Position numbers and translations under genes: made by a program
Source: Actinomycetota bacterium
Lineage (GTDB): Bacteria > Actinomycetota > Humimicrobiia > Humimicrobiales > Humimicrobiaceae
Assembly (NCBI GenBank): GCA_023380915.1
Contig: JAMCSM010000191.1
Location: forward strand, 1-37,356
DNA length: 37,356 nt
Reading direction: 5' to 3'
Notes under the pieces: generated by a model
What the model was told of the DNA's origin: nothing
Databases searched by the model: none
What the model saw: only the letters and a program-made list of their open reading frames with translations
Shown here: positions 11,586 to 20,589 of the stretch, piece after piece
Position numbering within the stretch: the stretch's first letter is position 1
Layout: every line of letters starts with the position of its first letter

Positions 11586-12257
11586 ATGGAAAAACAGTTT
11601 ATTATAAGAAAATTTAAAGCAAGCGATAGAAATGCACTCAGAAAAATTGCATGCGACACTGCTTTTATGGGTGAGCCCTGCGAGATGTTTTTTGGATGCA
11701 GGGATTTTCTTGCAGATATTCTTACGGTATATTTTACTGATTATGAACCGGAGTCATGTTTTGTTGCCGAAATGGACAATAAAGTAGTTGGATATTTGAC
11801 CGGTACAAAGGATATAAAAAATTATTATAAGATTTTTACATTAAAAATATTACCAAAATTAGTCTTTAAATTTATTTTTAAGGGAGTGTTCTTTAATAAA
11901 AAAAATATTATTTATTTTTTCAATTTATTTAAAAGTTTGATAAAAGGGGAATTAAGAGGGCCCGATATTAATAAAAAATATCCTGCTCTTCTTCATATTA
12001 ATATTGACAAGTGCTGCAGAGGCATGCATGTCGGGTCAGTTTTAATTGAATTTTTTTTAAATTATTTGAAATCGGAAAATATTTCGGGTGTACACCTGAA
12101 TGCTAAATCTGAAAATGCAACAAAATTTTTTGAAAAAAAAGGGTTTATAAAGATATTTGAAATAAAAAGGACATACTTTTTTTACTTGCTAAAAAAACCT
12201 TTTATATATTATTATTATGCAAAAATTTTAATAAATAATAGCAGTCAGGAAAATTAA
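11586..12257 (+). CDS. GNAT-family N-acetyltransferase
   Basis: 223 residues from ATG 11586; a TTG at 11568 would add six residues (MSIKID). I prefer the ATG because IIRKFKASDRNALRKIA then begins near the N-terminus as in GNAT proteins. The C-terminal half has a plausible acetyl-CoA site: LHINIDKCCRGMHVGSVLIEFFLNYLKS, followed by GVHLNAKSENATKFFEKKGFIKI. A hydrophobic, Phe-rich stretch (about 85-125) separates the halves and is unusual. Its TAA overlaps the pckG ATG by one base (TAATG), so the two are probably translated together. Acceptor substrate unknown. Confidence 0.85.
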   Translation: MEKQFIIRKFKASDRNALRKIACDTAFMGEPCEMFFGCRDFLADILTVYFTDYEPESCFVAEMDNKVVGYLTGTKDIKNYYKIFTLKILPKLVFKFIFKGVFFNKKNIIYFFNLFKSLIKGELRGPDINKKYPALLHINIDKCCRGMHVGSVLIEFFLNYLKSENISGVHLNAKSENATKFFEKKGFIKIFEIKRTYFFYLLKKPFIYYYYAKILINNSSQEN

Positions 12258-14032
12258 TGGAAATCAAACACAAGGTAATAAATAATTGGGTTAACGAAAT
12301 GGCTAAATTATGTAATCCTGACAGAATTATCTGGATAACCGGTTCAGAAGAAGAAAAAGAAAAACTCGAGAGTGAAGCTTTCAGTACCGGAGAATTAATA
12401 CAGTTAAATCAGGAAAAACTTCCGGGATGTGTACTGCACAGAACTGCACATAATGATGTTGCAAGAACAGAAAATTTAACTTTTATCTGTACATCTAAAA
12501 AGGAAGATGCAGGTCCAACTAATAACTGGATGAGTCCGAAGGAAGGTTATAAAAGAGCCGGTGATATTTTTAAAAACTCCATGACCGGCAGAACCATGTA
12601 TGTAATACCATTTTCAATGGGTACCATCGGGTCTCCATTCAGTAAAATTGGGGTTGAACTCACTGACAGCATTTATGTTGTGTTAAATATGAGAATTATG
12701 ACAAGAATTGGAGAAAAAGTTCTGCTAAGTCTGGGAACAGATGGTGAATTTACAAAATGCCTGCACTCCAAAGCTGACCTTGATATCAACAGGAGACTGA
12801 TTCTTCATTTTCCTGAAGATAATACAATATGGAGCGTAGGGTCGGGTTATGGCGGAAATGTTTTGCTTGGAAAGAAATGTCTTGCTTTAAGAATAGCAAG
12901 TTATCTTGGAAGACATGAGGGCTGGATGGCAGAACATATGCTCATTCTTGGGATAGAAAAACCATCAGGTGAAATTAATTATATTGCGGCAGCTTTTCCA
13001 AGCGCATGCGGTAAAACAAATCTTGCCATGCTAATTCCGCCTGATGGATTAAAGGCAAAAGGTTATAAAGTATGGACAATAGGTGATGATATTGCATGGA
13101 TGAGAATCGGCAGTGATGGTACGCTCTGGGCTGTTAATCCTGAATCAGGTTTTTTTGGAGTAGCTCCCGGAACAAACAACAAAAGTAATCCAAATGCAGT
13201 AAAAACCATTCAAAAAAATACAATTTATACAAATGTTTTATTAAGAAAGGATTACTCAGTCTGGTGGGAAGGCGGAGACGGTGAGGTTCCTGAAGAAGGC
13301 ATAGACTGGATGGGAAATCCATGGAAGCCTGGAATTTATGGTGAAGACGGCAAGCCAAAGAAGGGAGCTCACCCGAACAGCAGATTTACAGCACCGGCAA
13401 GTCAATGTCCGTCAATTTCACCTCATTTTGAAGATCCTGAAGGTGTTCCCATAACTGCAATAGTTTTTGGCGGAAGAAGGGCAAGTGTTGCGCCTCTTGT
13501 TTATCAGTCTTTTAATTGGCAGCATGGAGTATTTTTAGGATCGATAATGGCATCTGAAATAACAGCCGCCCAGTATGGTGCGCACGGTATGGTAAGAAGA
13601 GACCCAATGGCAATGATACCTTTCTGCGGCTATAATATGGCGGATTATTTTAAACACTGGCTTGAGATGGGTAAAAAAATGACAAATCCACCTAAAATAT
13701 TTAATGTAAACTGGTTTAAAACAGGGGAAAAAGGTGAATTTTTATGGCCTGGTTACGGAGATAATTTAAGAGTTCTTGAATGGATAGTAGACAGAAGCAA
13801 TGATGAAGTAAATGCATTAAAGTCTCCAATTGGCTATATACCTGATAAAGGTGATCTTGATATGACAGGTTTGAATCTTGATAAGAAGGTTTTAGATAAA
13901 CTTTTTGAAATAAATGAAGAAGAATGGAAAATAGAGACGAAAGATATAAGAGAGTTTTATGATAAATTTGGAAACAGGCTGCCTACCGAATTAAATGATG
14001 AACTTGAAAGTCTTATAAAAAGACTTGGCTAA
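12257..14032 (+). CDS. pckG: Phosphoenolpyruvate carboxykinase (GTP)
   Basis: 591 residues, normal for the GTP-dependent class. It interconverts oxaloacetate + GTP and PEP + GDP + CO2. FPSACGKTN (247-255) is the class-specific P-loop containing the reactive Cys251. Arg70 in VARTE, the TGRTMYVIPFSMG block (110-122), IGDDIAWM and FGGRRASVAPLVYQSF are also visible. It starts one base inside the preceding acetyltransferase stop, with AGGAAA upstream. GTP-type enzymes in bacteria are best known from Actinomycetota, Chlorobi and several anaerobic lineages. It could run gluconeogenically or fix CO2 anaplerotically. Confidence 0.97.
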   Translation: MEIKHKVINNWVNEMAKLCNPDRIIWITGSEEEKEKLESEAFSTGELIQLNQEKLPGCVLHRTAHNDVARTENLTFICTSKKEDAGPTNNWMSPKEGYKRAGDIFKNSMTGRTMYVIPFSMGTIGSPFSKIGVELTDSIYVVLNMRIMTRIGEKVLLSLGTDGEFTKCLHSKADLDINRRLILHFPEDNTIWSVGSGYGGNVLLGKKCLALRIASYLGRHEGWMAEHMLILGIEKPSGEINYIAAAFPSACGKTNLAMLIPPDGLKAKGYKVWTIGDDIAWMRIGSDGTLWAVNPESGFFGVAPGTNNKSNPNAVKTIQKNTIYTNVLLRKDYSVWWEGGDGEVPEEGIDWMGNPWKPGIYGEDGKPKKGAHPNSRFTAPASQCPSISPHFEDPEGVPITAIVFGGRRASVAPLVYQSFNWQHGVFLGSIMASEITAAQYGAHGMVRRDPMAMIPFCGYNMADYFKHWLEMGKKMTNPPKIFNVNWFKTGEKGEFLWPGYGDNLRVLEWIVDRSNDEVNALKSPIGYIPDKGDLDMTGLNLDKKVLDKLFEINEEEWKIETKDIREFYDKFGNRLPTELNDELESLIKRLG

Positions 14033-14063
14033 TTAAAACAAAAAATTATGATTTTATATATAT

Positions 14064-15464
14064 TTAATCCTGCAAATCCATCCTATACATCAGTAATCCG
14101 CTGCAGGGCTTTGGATAAAAATAAGTTGATTTTTGCGGCATAACCTTACCTGCAGATGAAAGATACTCAACATCGCTGATGTCAGGAGCATTTAAGATTA
14201 CACCCATATCATATTTATCATCCTCATTAATTCTGTCTGCAAGTTCATTAATTGAATGGGTATAGTCAATTTGAATTGTGTTTAGATCTGAAAAAAGATT
14301 ATCAATGATTAATTTATGTAAAATTCTAACATCAAGATTTTCAAATATTTCATCCTGTCTGCTTAATTTTCCATAAATATCAGTTATTTTTTTATTTAAA
14401 TCAGCAATAATGATACCGTCATGTGCCAGTATAAAGCAAAAGGAATGAATACCTTTAATTTTACTCTTATTTATATAATCCATTATGTTATTTAATAGTC
14501 TGTTTTTTTTATCGCTTCCGGATTGAAATTGAGTTGTATATTCTTCTTGAAATATTTCCGAATAATCATTTACAGTAAAATACTTTTTTAGTCTTGACTT
14601 TATATCATTATAATTTACTGAATTTTCAAATTTAATCATTCTGTAGGTTGGTAAAATCTTTATATTTTCCTGCCTGAAATTTACAAAAAGAGTTAAGGCA
14701 GCTTCTTCAGGAAAAATTTCCTTTCCAATGGAATTTATTACTAATTTTTTGGATTTAACTTTATTTTGTCTTCTCATTTCTTTTACTTCATGCATGAAAA
14801 GCCTTGATGTTTCATATCTGTGATGACCGTCTGCTATAAGAATATTTATATCTTTCATAAAATTAACAATAAGATTTATTTTACTTGTATCGCCGATTTT
14901 CCAGATTTTAAACCTGATACCTGCATCATATTCAGGTTTAAAATCATACAAAGGTTTATGCTGCATTACATTATCCAGTATTTTCTGAATTTTTTTCTCT
15001 TTATCATCATAAAGTGTATAAATAAGACCGAAATTTGTTCCTGTCTGCCTTAAGAGATTCAACCTGTCTTCTTTTGGCTTTGAAAGTGTATATTCATGTC
15101 TTAAAACTTTTAAGGATTCATATTCTTCTATTTTGTTCAAACCGATAAACGCATTAAAACTTTTCCACCTGCCTTTTTCAAGAAAGCTTTCCTCAAAAAT
15201 ATAAAAACATTCCGTATCATCAAATGTCAGAACATTTGATTTTATCCATTTATTGAGCTTTTTTGCTGCAGATATATATCTGTCAATGCTGTTTTCTTCA
15301 TCAGGAAGTATAAGATTTACTATGTTGTTTTTACTTAATTTTTTTAAATTTTCTTTTTGAGCTGGTGAAATAACATCATACGGCGGCGATACCAATTGCG
15401 AAATATCATTACTGCCGGTTACCGTATTAAACATCATGGCTTTAAAAGGATAAATGTCTACCAT
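14064..15464 (-). CDS. DUF1015 family protein
   Basis: 466 residues. Recognised by SPPYDVIS (26-33) near the N-terminus, the central ADGHHRYETS motif (211-220) and a C-terminal MPQKSTYFYPKPCSGLLMY block. This widespread family has no firmly established function; in several anaerobes it lies near serine or phosphonate metabolism genes, which is not the case here. It has an excellent ribosome site (GAAGGAGG about 9 nt before the ATG), is convergent with pckG (31 bp apart), and is divergent from hypB. The histidine pair suggests metal or phosphate binding, by inference only. Confidence 0.9.
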   Translation of the reverse strand: MVDIYPFKAMMFNTVTGSNDISQLVSPPYDVISPAQKENLKKLSKNNIVNLILPDEENSIDRYISAAKKLNKWIKSNVLTFDDTECFYIFEESFLEKGRWKSFNAFIGLNKIEEYESLKVLRHEYTLSKPKEDRLNLLRQTGTNFGLIYTLYDDKEKKIQKILDNVMQHKPLYDFKPEYDAGIRFKIWKIGDTSKINLIVNFMKDINILIADGHHRYETSRLFMHEVKEMRRQNKVKSKKLVINSIGKEIFPEEAALTLFVNFRQENIKILPTYRMIKFENSVNYNDIKSRLKKYFTVNDYSEIFQEEYTTQFQSGSDKKNRLLNNIMDYINKSKIKGIHSFCFILAHDGIIIADLNKKITDIYGKLSRQDEIFENLDVRILHKLIIDNLFSDLNTIQIDYTHSINELADRINEDDKYDMGVILNAPDISDVEYLSSAGKVMPQKSTYFYPKPCSGLLMYRMDLQD

Positions 15465-15675
15465 TATCAGATGCCTCCTTCATGAAAAAATAAGTATAAA
15501 TGATGAATATTAATACAATAATTAAGTTATCGTATTTGTCAACTTAAAAATAAATAAATGTCAATCTTGCTTAAATTTATAAATATTTTAAGTACGGCAA
15601 GTTAAATAAAGTATGCATAAATTTAATTATCATTTTAATTTGAAAATATTGTTACAAAGTAATTACAAATTTCTT

Positions 15676-15703
15676 TTGACAAAATTTAAATTCAATGTAT
15701 ATT
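15676..15703 (+). promoter_or_regulatory. Promoter for hypB
   Basis: A consensus -35 TTGACA (15676-15681), 16-bp spacer and TATATT -10 (15698-15703) lie 52 bp upstream of the chosen hypB start. An upstream in-frame ATG at 15695 falls inside this promoter, which argues against it as the start codon. Confidence 0.6.
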
Positions 15704-15754
15704 ATTAAAAATTGTTTGAGCATATTATCAAAAATATTTATTAAAAGAGGTAAT

Positions 15755-16399
15755 TTGGAAATTGAGATTATAAGCAATGTTCTTGAATATAATAAGGAAC
15801 ATGCAGAAGTTAACAGACAGTTATTTAAGGATTATAACGTTCTTGTAATCAATATACTTTCATCTCCGGGTTCCGGTAAAACTTCCTTAATTACCCAATC
15901 CATAAAAAGACTTTCAAATTTTAAAATCGGTGTCATTGAAGGAGATATTTCTTCAACCTATGATGCAGAAAAAATAAAGCAGTATATAAATGATGTTGTG
16001 CAGATAAATACAGGTGGAACTTGCCATCTTAATGCATCAATGATTGAAAAGGCGCTTAAAAAGATCGATGTGAAAAATCTTGATATAATTTTTATTGAGA
16101 ATGTGGGAAATTTAATTTGTCCGATTGGGTTTGACCTTGGTGAAGATTTTAAAATTCTTCTTTCATCGGTTAGCGAGGGTGATGATAAGCCTGTAAAATA
16201 TCCTAAAGGATTTATTAAATCATCGGCAGTTCTGTTAAACAAGATTGATTTACTGCAGGTAAGTGATTTTAATTATGATTTTTTTGAAAAGAAGGTAAGA
16301 CAGTTAAATCCTGAAAGTCCAATTATGAAAATATCATGCAAGACCGGGGAAGGTTTGGATAACTGGATTGACTGGATAACTGAAAAAATAAAGAAATAA
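15755..16399 (+). CDS. hypB: Hydrogenase nickel incorporation GTPase HypB
   Basis: 214 residues from a TTG at 15755, preceded by AGAGG. The reading frame extends 60 bases upstream to an ATG, but that ATG lies within the likely promoter and the family N-terminus aligns at the TTG. HypB is the SIMIBI GTPase that supplies nickel to [NiFe] hydrogenase precursors with HypA. Motifs: P-loop SPGSGKTS (37-44), EGD (62-64), dimer metal site Cys90-His91 (GGTCHLNASM) and Cys122 (NLICP), and NKID (162-165). It lacks the N-terminal CxxCGC nickel motif and the His-rich stretch of some HypBs. It is separated from the other hyp genes by the structural operon. Confidence 0.95.
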   Translation: MEIEIISNVLEYNKEHAEVNRQLFKDYNVLVINILSSPGSGKTSLITQSIKRLSNFKIGVIEGDISSTYDAEKIKQYINDVVQINTGGTCHLNASMIEKALKKIDVKNLDIIFIENVGNLICPIGFDLGEDFKILLSSVSEGDDKPVKYPKGFIKSSAVLLNKIDLLQVSDFNYDFFEKKVRQLNPESPIMKISCKTGEGLDNWIDWITEKIKK

Positions 16400-16428
16400 A
16401 AAGTTAGCTAAAAAATAAAGAAATAAAA
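16383..16428. repeat. 19-bp direct repeat across the hypB stop codon
   Basis: AAAAAATAAAGAAATAAAA is present at 16383-16401 and identically at 16410-16428 (27-bp period). The first copy contains the last codons and stop of hypB, so the second carries a duplicate of the gene's end. It abuts the TTGACA at 16429. It looks like a small tandem duplication. Confidence 0.6.
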
Positions 16429-16498
16429 TTGACACCTTTTTGATGATGATATTTTAACTTGTTGCAAAATTTTTACAAACTTTTTTATTTGATATAAA
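16429..16498 (+). promoter_or_regulatory. Candidate promoters of the hydrogenase operon
   Basis: Two possibilities lie upstream of the beta-subunit gene: TTGACA (16429-16434) with a TATTTT at 16450-16455 (15-bp spacer), and TTTACA (16472-16477) with TATAAA at 16493-16498 (15-bp spacer, 38 bp before the start codon). Both spacers are short. I cannot decide between them from sequence. Confidence 0.35.
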
Positions 16499-16535
16499 TT
16501 AATTATTGCGGAAAAATTTATAGAAAGGAATTTAA

Positions 16536-17570
16536 ATGCTATATAAAGTCCTTAAAAAAGATGACTCCAAAGAGTTTTTATCAAAGCTTATATCTGATTA
16601 TGAATTCATAGGGCCTGTAAAAAAAGACAGAGAAACACATGATTTTCTAAGAATTAATGATATAAAAAAGCTTGATGCAAATTATAAAAGAACTACGATT
16701 GCACCGGCAAAAAAAATTCTCTTTCTTCCTTCAGAAACACTTATACAATATGAAATAAATGAAGATGTAAAAATAAATCCGGTTCATAACGCAAAAGAAA
16801 AAATACTTTTTGGAATTGATGCATGCGATGTAAATGGAATGAATTTTCTTGACAGATTTTTTTCTGAATTTGAAATAATTGATGAGCCTTACGCTTCCCG
16901 CAGAAAAAACCTTATGGTAATCGGGCTTGACAGAATGCCTTCTGAAACAAACTTTTCAATAAGCATGGGTATGGAATATGCAAAGGACGGATTTGATATA
17001 TTTTTAACTGACCTGGGTAACAGATATTTTGTAAGAGTTGGCACTAAAAAAGGAAATGATCTTCTGGCAAAATATGCTTCAGCAGTTAATGCAAGCCAGG
17101 AAGACTTTAAAGATTACGATAAGTTTATGGATGATTACAGAAAAAGCTTTAAGAATAAAGCAGATACTGAAAATTTTTATGACAATTATGAACTTATATA
17201 TGATGACAGGAAGTTCTGGGACAAGGTTGCAAAAGACTGCTACAGTTGCGGTTCATGCTGTCTGGTTTGTCCAACATGTTTTTGCTTTAATGTAAGAGAT
17301 GACATGGAACTTAATTTAAAAAAGGGCAGTAAAATAAGAGAATGGGATTCATGCATGATTCCAGGGTATGGGTTTGTTGCCGGTGGTCATAACTTCAGAC
17401 CAGATAAGGAAAACAGGTTAAAGCAAAGGTACAGATGCAAATTAAAAACCTTTGAAGACAGACTGGGAACAAATTCCTGTGTAGGATGCGGAAGATGCAT
17501 TGAAGCATGTCTTGCCAAAATAAATATTGCAGAAGATATAAATGCTGTTAAGAAAGAGGTGAGTGTATAG
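16536..17570 (+). CDS. hydB: NADP-linked [NiFe] hydrogenase beta subunit (4Fe-4S protein, sulfhydrogenase HydB type)
   Basis: 344 residues. This subunit of group 3b hydrogenases carries two [4Fe-4S] clusters and relays electrons between the hydrogenase dimer and the flavin subunit; in Pyrococcus the beta/gamma pair is linked to sulfur reductase activity. The clusters are seen as Cys235/238/241/245 (CYSCGSCCLVCPTC) and Cys315/318/321/325 (CVGCGRCIEAC). Extra Cys248, Cys250 and Cys273 are conserved features of the family. GAAAGGA precedes the ATG. It is the first gene of the operon and its TAG is 2 bp from the next start. No signal peptide: cytoplasmic. Confidence 0.93.
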   Translation: MLYKVLKKDDSKEFLSKLISDYEFIGPVKKDRETHDFLRINDIKKLDANYKRTTIAPAKKILFLPSETLIQYEINEDVKINPVHNAKEKILFGIDACDVNGMNFLDRFFSEFEIIDEPYASRRKNLMVIGLDRMPSETNFSISMGMEYAKDGFDIFLTDLGNRYFVRVGTKKGNDLLAKYASAVNASQEDFKDYDKFMDDYRKSFKNKADTENFYDNYELIYDDRKFWDKVAKDCYSCGSCCLVCPTCFCFNVRDDMELNLKKGSKIREWDSCMIPGYGFVAGGHNFRPDKENRLKQRYRCKLKTFEDRLGTNSCVGCGRCIEACLAKINIAEDINAVKKEVSV

Positions 17571-17572
17571 CC

Positions 17573-18406
17573 ATGGAAAACAATATTTATACTCCAAAAT
17601 TAGCAAGAATTACCCGTATTGAGACTGTAACTTCCATTGAAAAAATTTTTGATATTTCATTTGCTGAAAAGGAAGACCAGGAAAATTTTAATTTCCTTCC
17701 AGGACAGTTTGTAGAATTAACAGTTTTTGGAGTTGGGGAGGCTCCTTTTTCCATCACCTCAAATCCTAATAACAAGGTTAAATTCCAATTATGCATAAGA
17801 GCTGCAGGAAGTGTTTCAAAAGCCATACACAACCTTAAGGAAGGCGCAAAAATAGGAATAAGAGGACCTTTTGGAAAAGGAACATTTCCTTACGAGAAAG
17901 CAAAAGGGCATAATGTTCTTGTAATTGCAGGAGGTTTGGGGCTTGCACCTCTGATGTCTTTTATAACTTACATGATGGATTACAGAGATAAGTATAAAAA
18001 TGTTATGATAATTTATGGTGCAGTTACTCCTACAAATATTTTGTATAAAAATGATATTGCTTACTGGAGCACAAGAGATGATATTTCGGTGTGCGTAACT
18101 GTTGACAACCCTGATGATAAATGGACAGGGGAAATAGGAGTATGTACAAAATTAATCCCAAGAGTTGATTTTAAACCTGAAGATACATATACATTAGTTT
18201 GCGGTCCTCCTGTCATGTATAAATATGTAATCAAAGAGCTTGAGAAAAAGAAATTTAAGGAAGATACCATATTTCTTTCTCTTGAAAGAAGAATGGAATG
18301 TGGAGTTGGCAAGTGCAATCATTGCCATATAGGTGATAAGCTCGTATGTGTGCATGGTCCGGTTTTCAGTTTATGGGAAGTTAGAAATTTAAAGGAGGCT
18401 ATATAA
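17573..18406 (+). CDS. hydG: NADP-linked [NiFe] hydrogenase gamma subunit (FAD/NAD(P)-binding, HydG type)
   Basis: 277 residues of the ferredoxin-NADP reductase/dihydroorotate dehydrogenase K family. Motifs: FLPGQFVELT (41-50) and EAPFSITS (56-63) in the FAD domain, the nucleotide-binding IAGGLGLAPLMS (118-129), CGPPVM (210-215), and a C-terminal [2Fe-2S] site Cys243/248/251/259 (MECGVGKCNHC...C). It transfers electrons between the Fe-S relay and NADP(H). The name follows the Pyrococcus sulfhydrogenase subunit and is not the [FeFe] maturase of the same symbol. GAGGTG lies about 10 nt upstream; its TAA overlaps the next ATG by one base. Confidence 0.93.
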   Translation: MENNIYTPKLARITRIETVTSIEKIFDISFAEKEDQENFNFLPGQFVELTVFGVGEAPFSITSNPNNKVKFQLCIRAAGSVSKAIHNLKEGAKIGIRGPFGKGTFPYEKAKGHNVLVIAGGLGLAPLMSFITYMMDYRDKYKNVMIIYGAVTPTNILYKNDIAYWSTRDDISVCVTVDNPDDKWTGEIGVCTKLIPRVDFKPEDTYTLVCGPPVMYKYVIKELEKKKFKEDTIFLSLERRMECGVGKCNHCHIGDKLVCVHGPVFSLWEVRNLKEAI

Positions 18407-19155
18407 TGAATAAGCCAAAAGTTGGAATTTTTGGATTTACAGGATGCGGCGGATGCCAGCTTGAAATTTTAAATCTTGAAGATCAACTGCTTGATTTATT
18501 TGCGGCAGTTGATGTTGTTCATTTTACAGAAGCTATAACAGAACATAGTGATAATTATGATATTGCAATTATAGAAGGTTCAATTACTACAATGCATGAT
18601 GTTGAAAGAATTGAACATATCGGTAAAATTGCAAAGATAATTGTTGCCATTGGTGCATGTGCATGTACCGGAGGAATTAACTGTCTTAAGAATTTATATG
18701 GTGTTGAAAAGGCGAAAGAACTTGTTTATGGAGATAAAAAAGGCTGGATTGATGCAATAGAAACAAAGCCGGTGGATGGATATATAAAGGTTGATTATTA
18801 TGCAAGAGGCTGTCCTCCTACAGGTTCAGAAATTATTGACATAATAAAATCTTTAATTGTCGGAAAAGTTCCGGAAATCCCGAATTATCCTGTTTGCATA
18901 GAGTGTAAAAGACTGGGAAATACCTGTGTTTATGATCTCGGAATAACCTGTCTTGGAGTCATATCCAGAGCAGGATGCAAAGCAAGATGTCCTAGCTCTG
19001 TAAGCGGTTGTGAAGCCTGCAGAGGTGTCATTGATGATCCCAATGTTAATGCTCAAAAAGACCTGCTTGCAAAATACAATCTGACTGTTGAAGATATTAT
19101 GGAAGGATTTAATTTATATAATGCCTGCAGAAAAATACAGCAAAAGGCTAAATAA
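18406..19155 (+). CDS. hydD: NADP-linked [NiFe] hydrogenase delta (small) subunit
   Basis: 249 residues, like F420/NADP-type group 3 small subunits. The proximal-cluster cysteines appear as Cys14 and Cys17 (FTGCGGCQLE), Cys85 (GACACTGG) and Cys136 (ARGCPPTG). Further cysteines at 164, 167, 174, 182, 191, 195, 202 and 205 supply the other clusters. There is no twin-arginine signal, so the enzyme is cytoplasmic, unlike uptake hydrogenases of groups 1 and 2. A perfect AAAGGAGG precedes the start, and TAATG coupling joins it to the gamma subunit gene. Confidence 0.95.
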   Translation: MNKPKVGIFGFTGCGGCQLEILNLEDQLLDLFAAVDVVHFTEAITEHSDNYDIAIIEGSITTMHDVERIEHIGKIAKIIVAIGACACTGGINCLKNLYGVEKAKELVYGDKKGWIDAIETKPVDGYIKVDYYARGCPPTGSEIIDIIKSLIVGKVPEIPNYPVCIECKRLGNTCVYDLGITCLGVISRAGCKARCPSSVSGCEACRGVIDDPNVNAQKDLLAKYNLTVEDIMEGFNLYNACRKIQQKAK

Positions 19156-19199
19156 AATCAATATGGAAAGAAACTATTAATTTTGGAGGATAAATTATT

Positions 19200-20504
19200 A
19201 TGGCAGAGAATTTAAATATAGAAGTGGCACCCTTATCAAGGGTGGAAGGCCATGGGGATCTGGTAGTAGATATGAAGAACAGGCAAATAAAGGAACTTAT
19301 TATGAGGATACCTGAATCTCCAAGATTTTTTGAAGCTATGCTGGTTGGAAGAAACTGGGCTGAACCTTCTCATATTACTTCAAGGATTTGCGGAATTTGT
19401 TCAGTTGCTCACACCACTGCTTCAATGAAAGCTACCGAAGCTGCTTTAGGAGTAATTATTTCAGATCAGACACTCAAGTTAAGAAAACTGATTTTTCACC
19501 ATGAATGTGTACAAAGCAATACACTGCATGTTTATTTTCTTGCTGCTCCTGATTTTCTTGGAGTTGGAAGCGTCATTCCCCTTGTTAAGACTAATCCTGA
19601 AGTGGTTCAGATAGCCTTAAGATTAAAAAAGATGGCTAATGATATGGTTAGAATTATAGGCGGAAGAGCTGTTCATCCGATAAGAACGGTAGTTGGCGGA
19701 TTTACAAAACTTCCGACAGAAGAAGAAATGCATCTTATGAAAAACATGATGAAGAGCGCCTATACCGACCTTGAGAAATCGCTCAAAGTTTTAAAAACCT
19801 TAAAGATACCCGAATTTGAAAGGGAAACAGAATATCTTTCCATAACAGATAAAAAAGAATACGCATTATATGACGGCGATATTAAATCTTCTGATGGCTG
19901 GATAATAAATGATCAGGATTATTTAACAAAAATCAATGAAAAAGTTGTCAAACATTCTACAGGCAAGCATTGCCGGGCTTCCAGAAACTCCTTTATGGTA
20001 GGAGCTCTTGCAAGAGTTAATAATAATTATGATAAGTTATCTGATAATGTAAAAACTTATGCAGAAGAATTGGGTTTGAAAGTTCCATGCTACAATACAT
20101 TTATGAATAATTTCGCTCAGTTTGTTGAAATTATCCATAGCATTGATGACAGCATCAAACTTATAGATGAATTGATGGAAGACGGCCTTGATGAAAATAA
20201 AGCTATGGTTGACATAAAAGTAAAGGCAGGAAGAGGAGTTGGGGTAGTTGAAGCTCCAAGAGGATTACTGATTCATGATTATACTTATAATTCTGAGGGC
20301 AAAGTTACAAAAGCAAACTTAATTATTCCTACAAATATGAATTATGCTAATGTTGAAAACGATATGGCTGCTTATCTTCCTCTGGTAATAGATAAGTCAG
20401 AAGATGAGATAAGACAGGCAATGGAGATGCTTATCAGAGCTTATGATCCATGTATTTCCTGTTCCACCCATTTCTTAAATGTTAAGCTTATAAATAAGCA
20501 GTAA
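19200..20504 (+). CDS. hydA: NADP-linked [NiFe] hydrogenase alpha (large, catalytic) subunit
   Basis: 434 residues. Holds the Ni-Fe(CN)2CO site: RICGICSVAH supplies Cys64 and Cys67 with His71, and DPCISCSTH supplies Cys418 and Cys421. Ten residues (FLNVKLINKQ) follow His424, the expected tail removed by the endopeptidase encoded next. The N-terminal PLSRVEGHG (11-19) is the usual L-motif. Length and gene order with beta, gamma and delta subunits indicate a group 3b bidirectional NADP-reducing hydrogenase (sulfhydrogenase). GGAGG lies about 10 nt before the ATG. It could reoxidise NADPH by making H2 or take up H2. Confidence 0.97.
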   Translation: MAENLNIEVAPLSRVEGHGDLVVDMKNRQIKELIMRIPESPRFFEAMLVGRNWAEPSHITSRICGICSVAHTTASMKATEAALGVIISDQTLKLRKLIFHHECVQSNTLHVYFLAAPDFLGVGSVIPLVKTNPEVVQIALRLKKMANDMVRIIGGRAVHPIRTVVGGFTKLPTEEEMHLMKNMMKSAYTDLEKSLKVLKTLKIPEFERETEYLSITDKKEYALYDGDIKSSDGWIINDQDYLTKINEKVVKHSTGKHCRASRNSFMVGALARVNNNYDKLSDNVKTYAEELGLKVPCYNTFMNNFAQFVEIIHSIDDSIKLIDELMEDGLDENKAMVDIKVKAGRGVGVVEAPRGLLIHDYTYNSEGKVTKANLIIPTNMNYANVENDMAAYLPLVIDKSEDEIRQAMEMLIRAYDPCISCSTHFLNVKLINKQ

Positions 20505-20510
20505 ACCTAA

Positions 20511-20536
20511 ATTAAAATATATCTGCATATTTTAAT
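20511..20536. other. AT-only hairpin after the large-subunit gene
   Basis: ATTAAAATAT (20511-20520) and ATATTTTAAT (20527-20536) form a perfect 10-bp stem with a 6-nt loop, 6 bp after hydA. It has no G-C pairs and no clean T-run, so it is not a convincing terminator. It may slow or process the transcript before the endopeptidase gene. Confidence 0.3.
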
Positions 20537-20589
20537 AATATGGATTTAAATTTGAATTTACATTTAAATTTATAAAAAAGTAGAAGATA

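Noticed and set aside
15695..15754. hypB starting at ATG 15695
   Set aside because: That ATG lies between the -35 and -10 elements of a strong promoter; TTG 15755 has a ribosome site and matches the family N-terminus.
20511..20536. Rho-independent terminator after hydA
   Set aside because: The stem is AT-only and is not followed by a clean T-run, so termination is unlikely.
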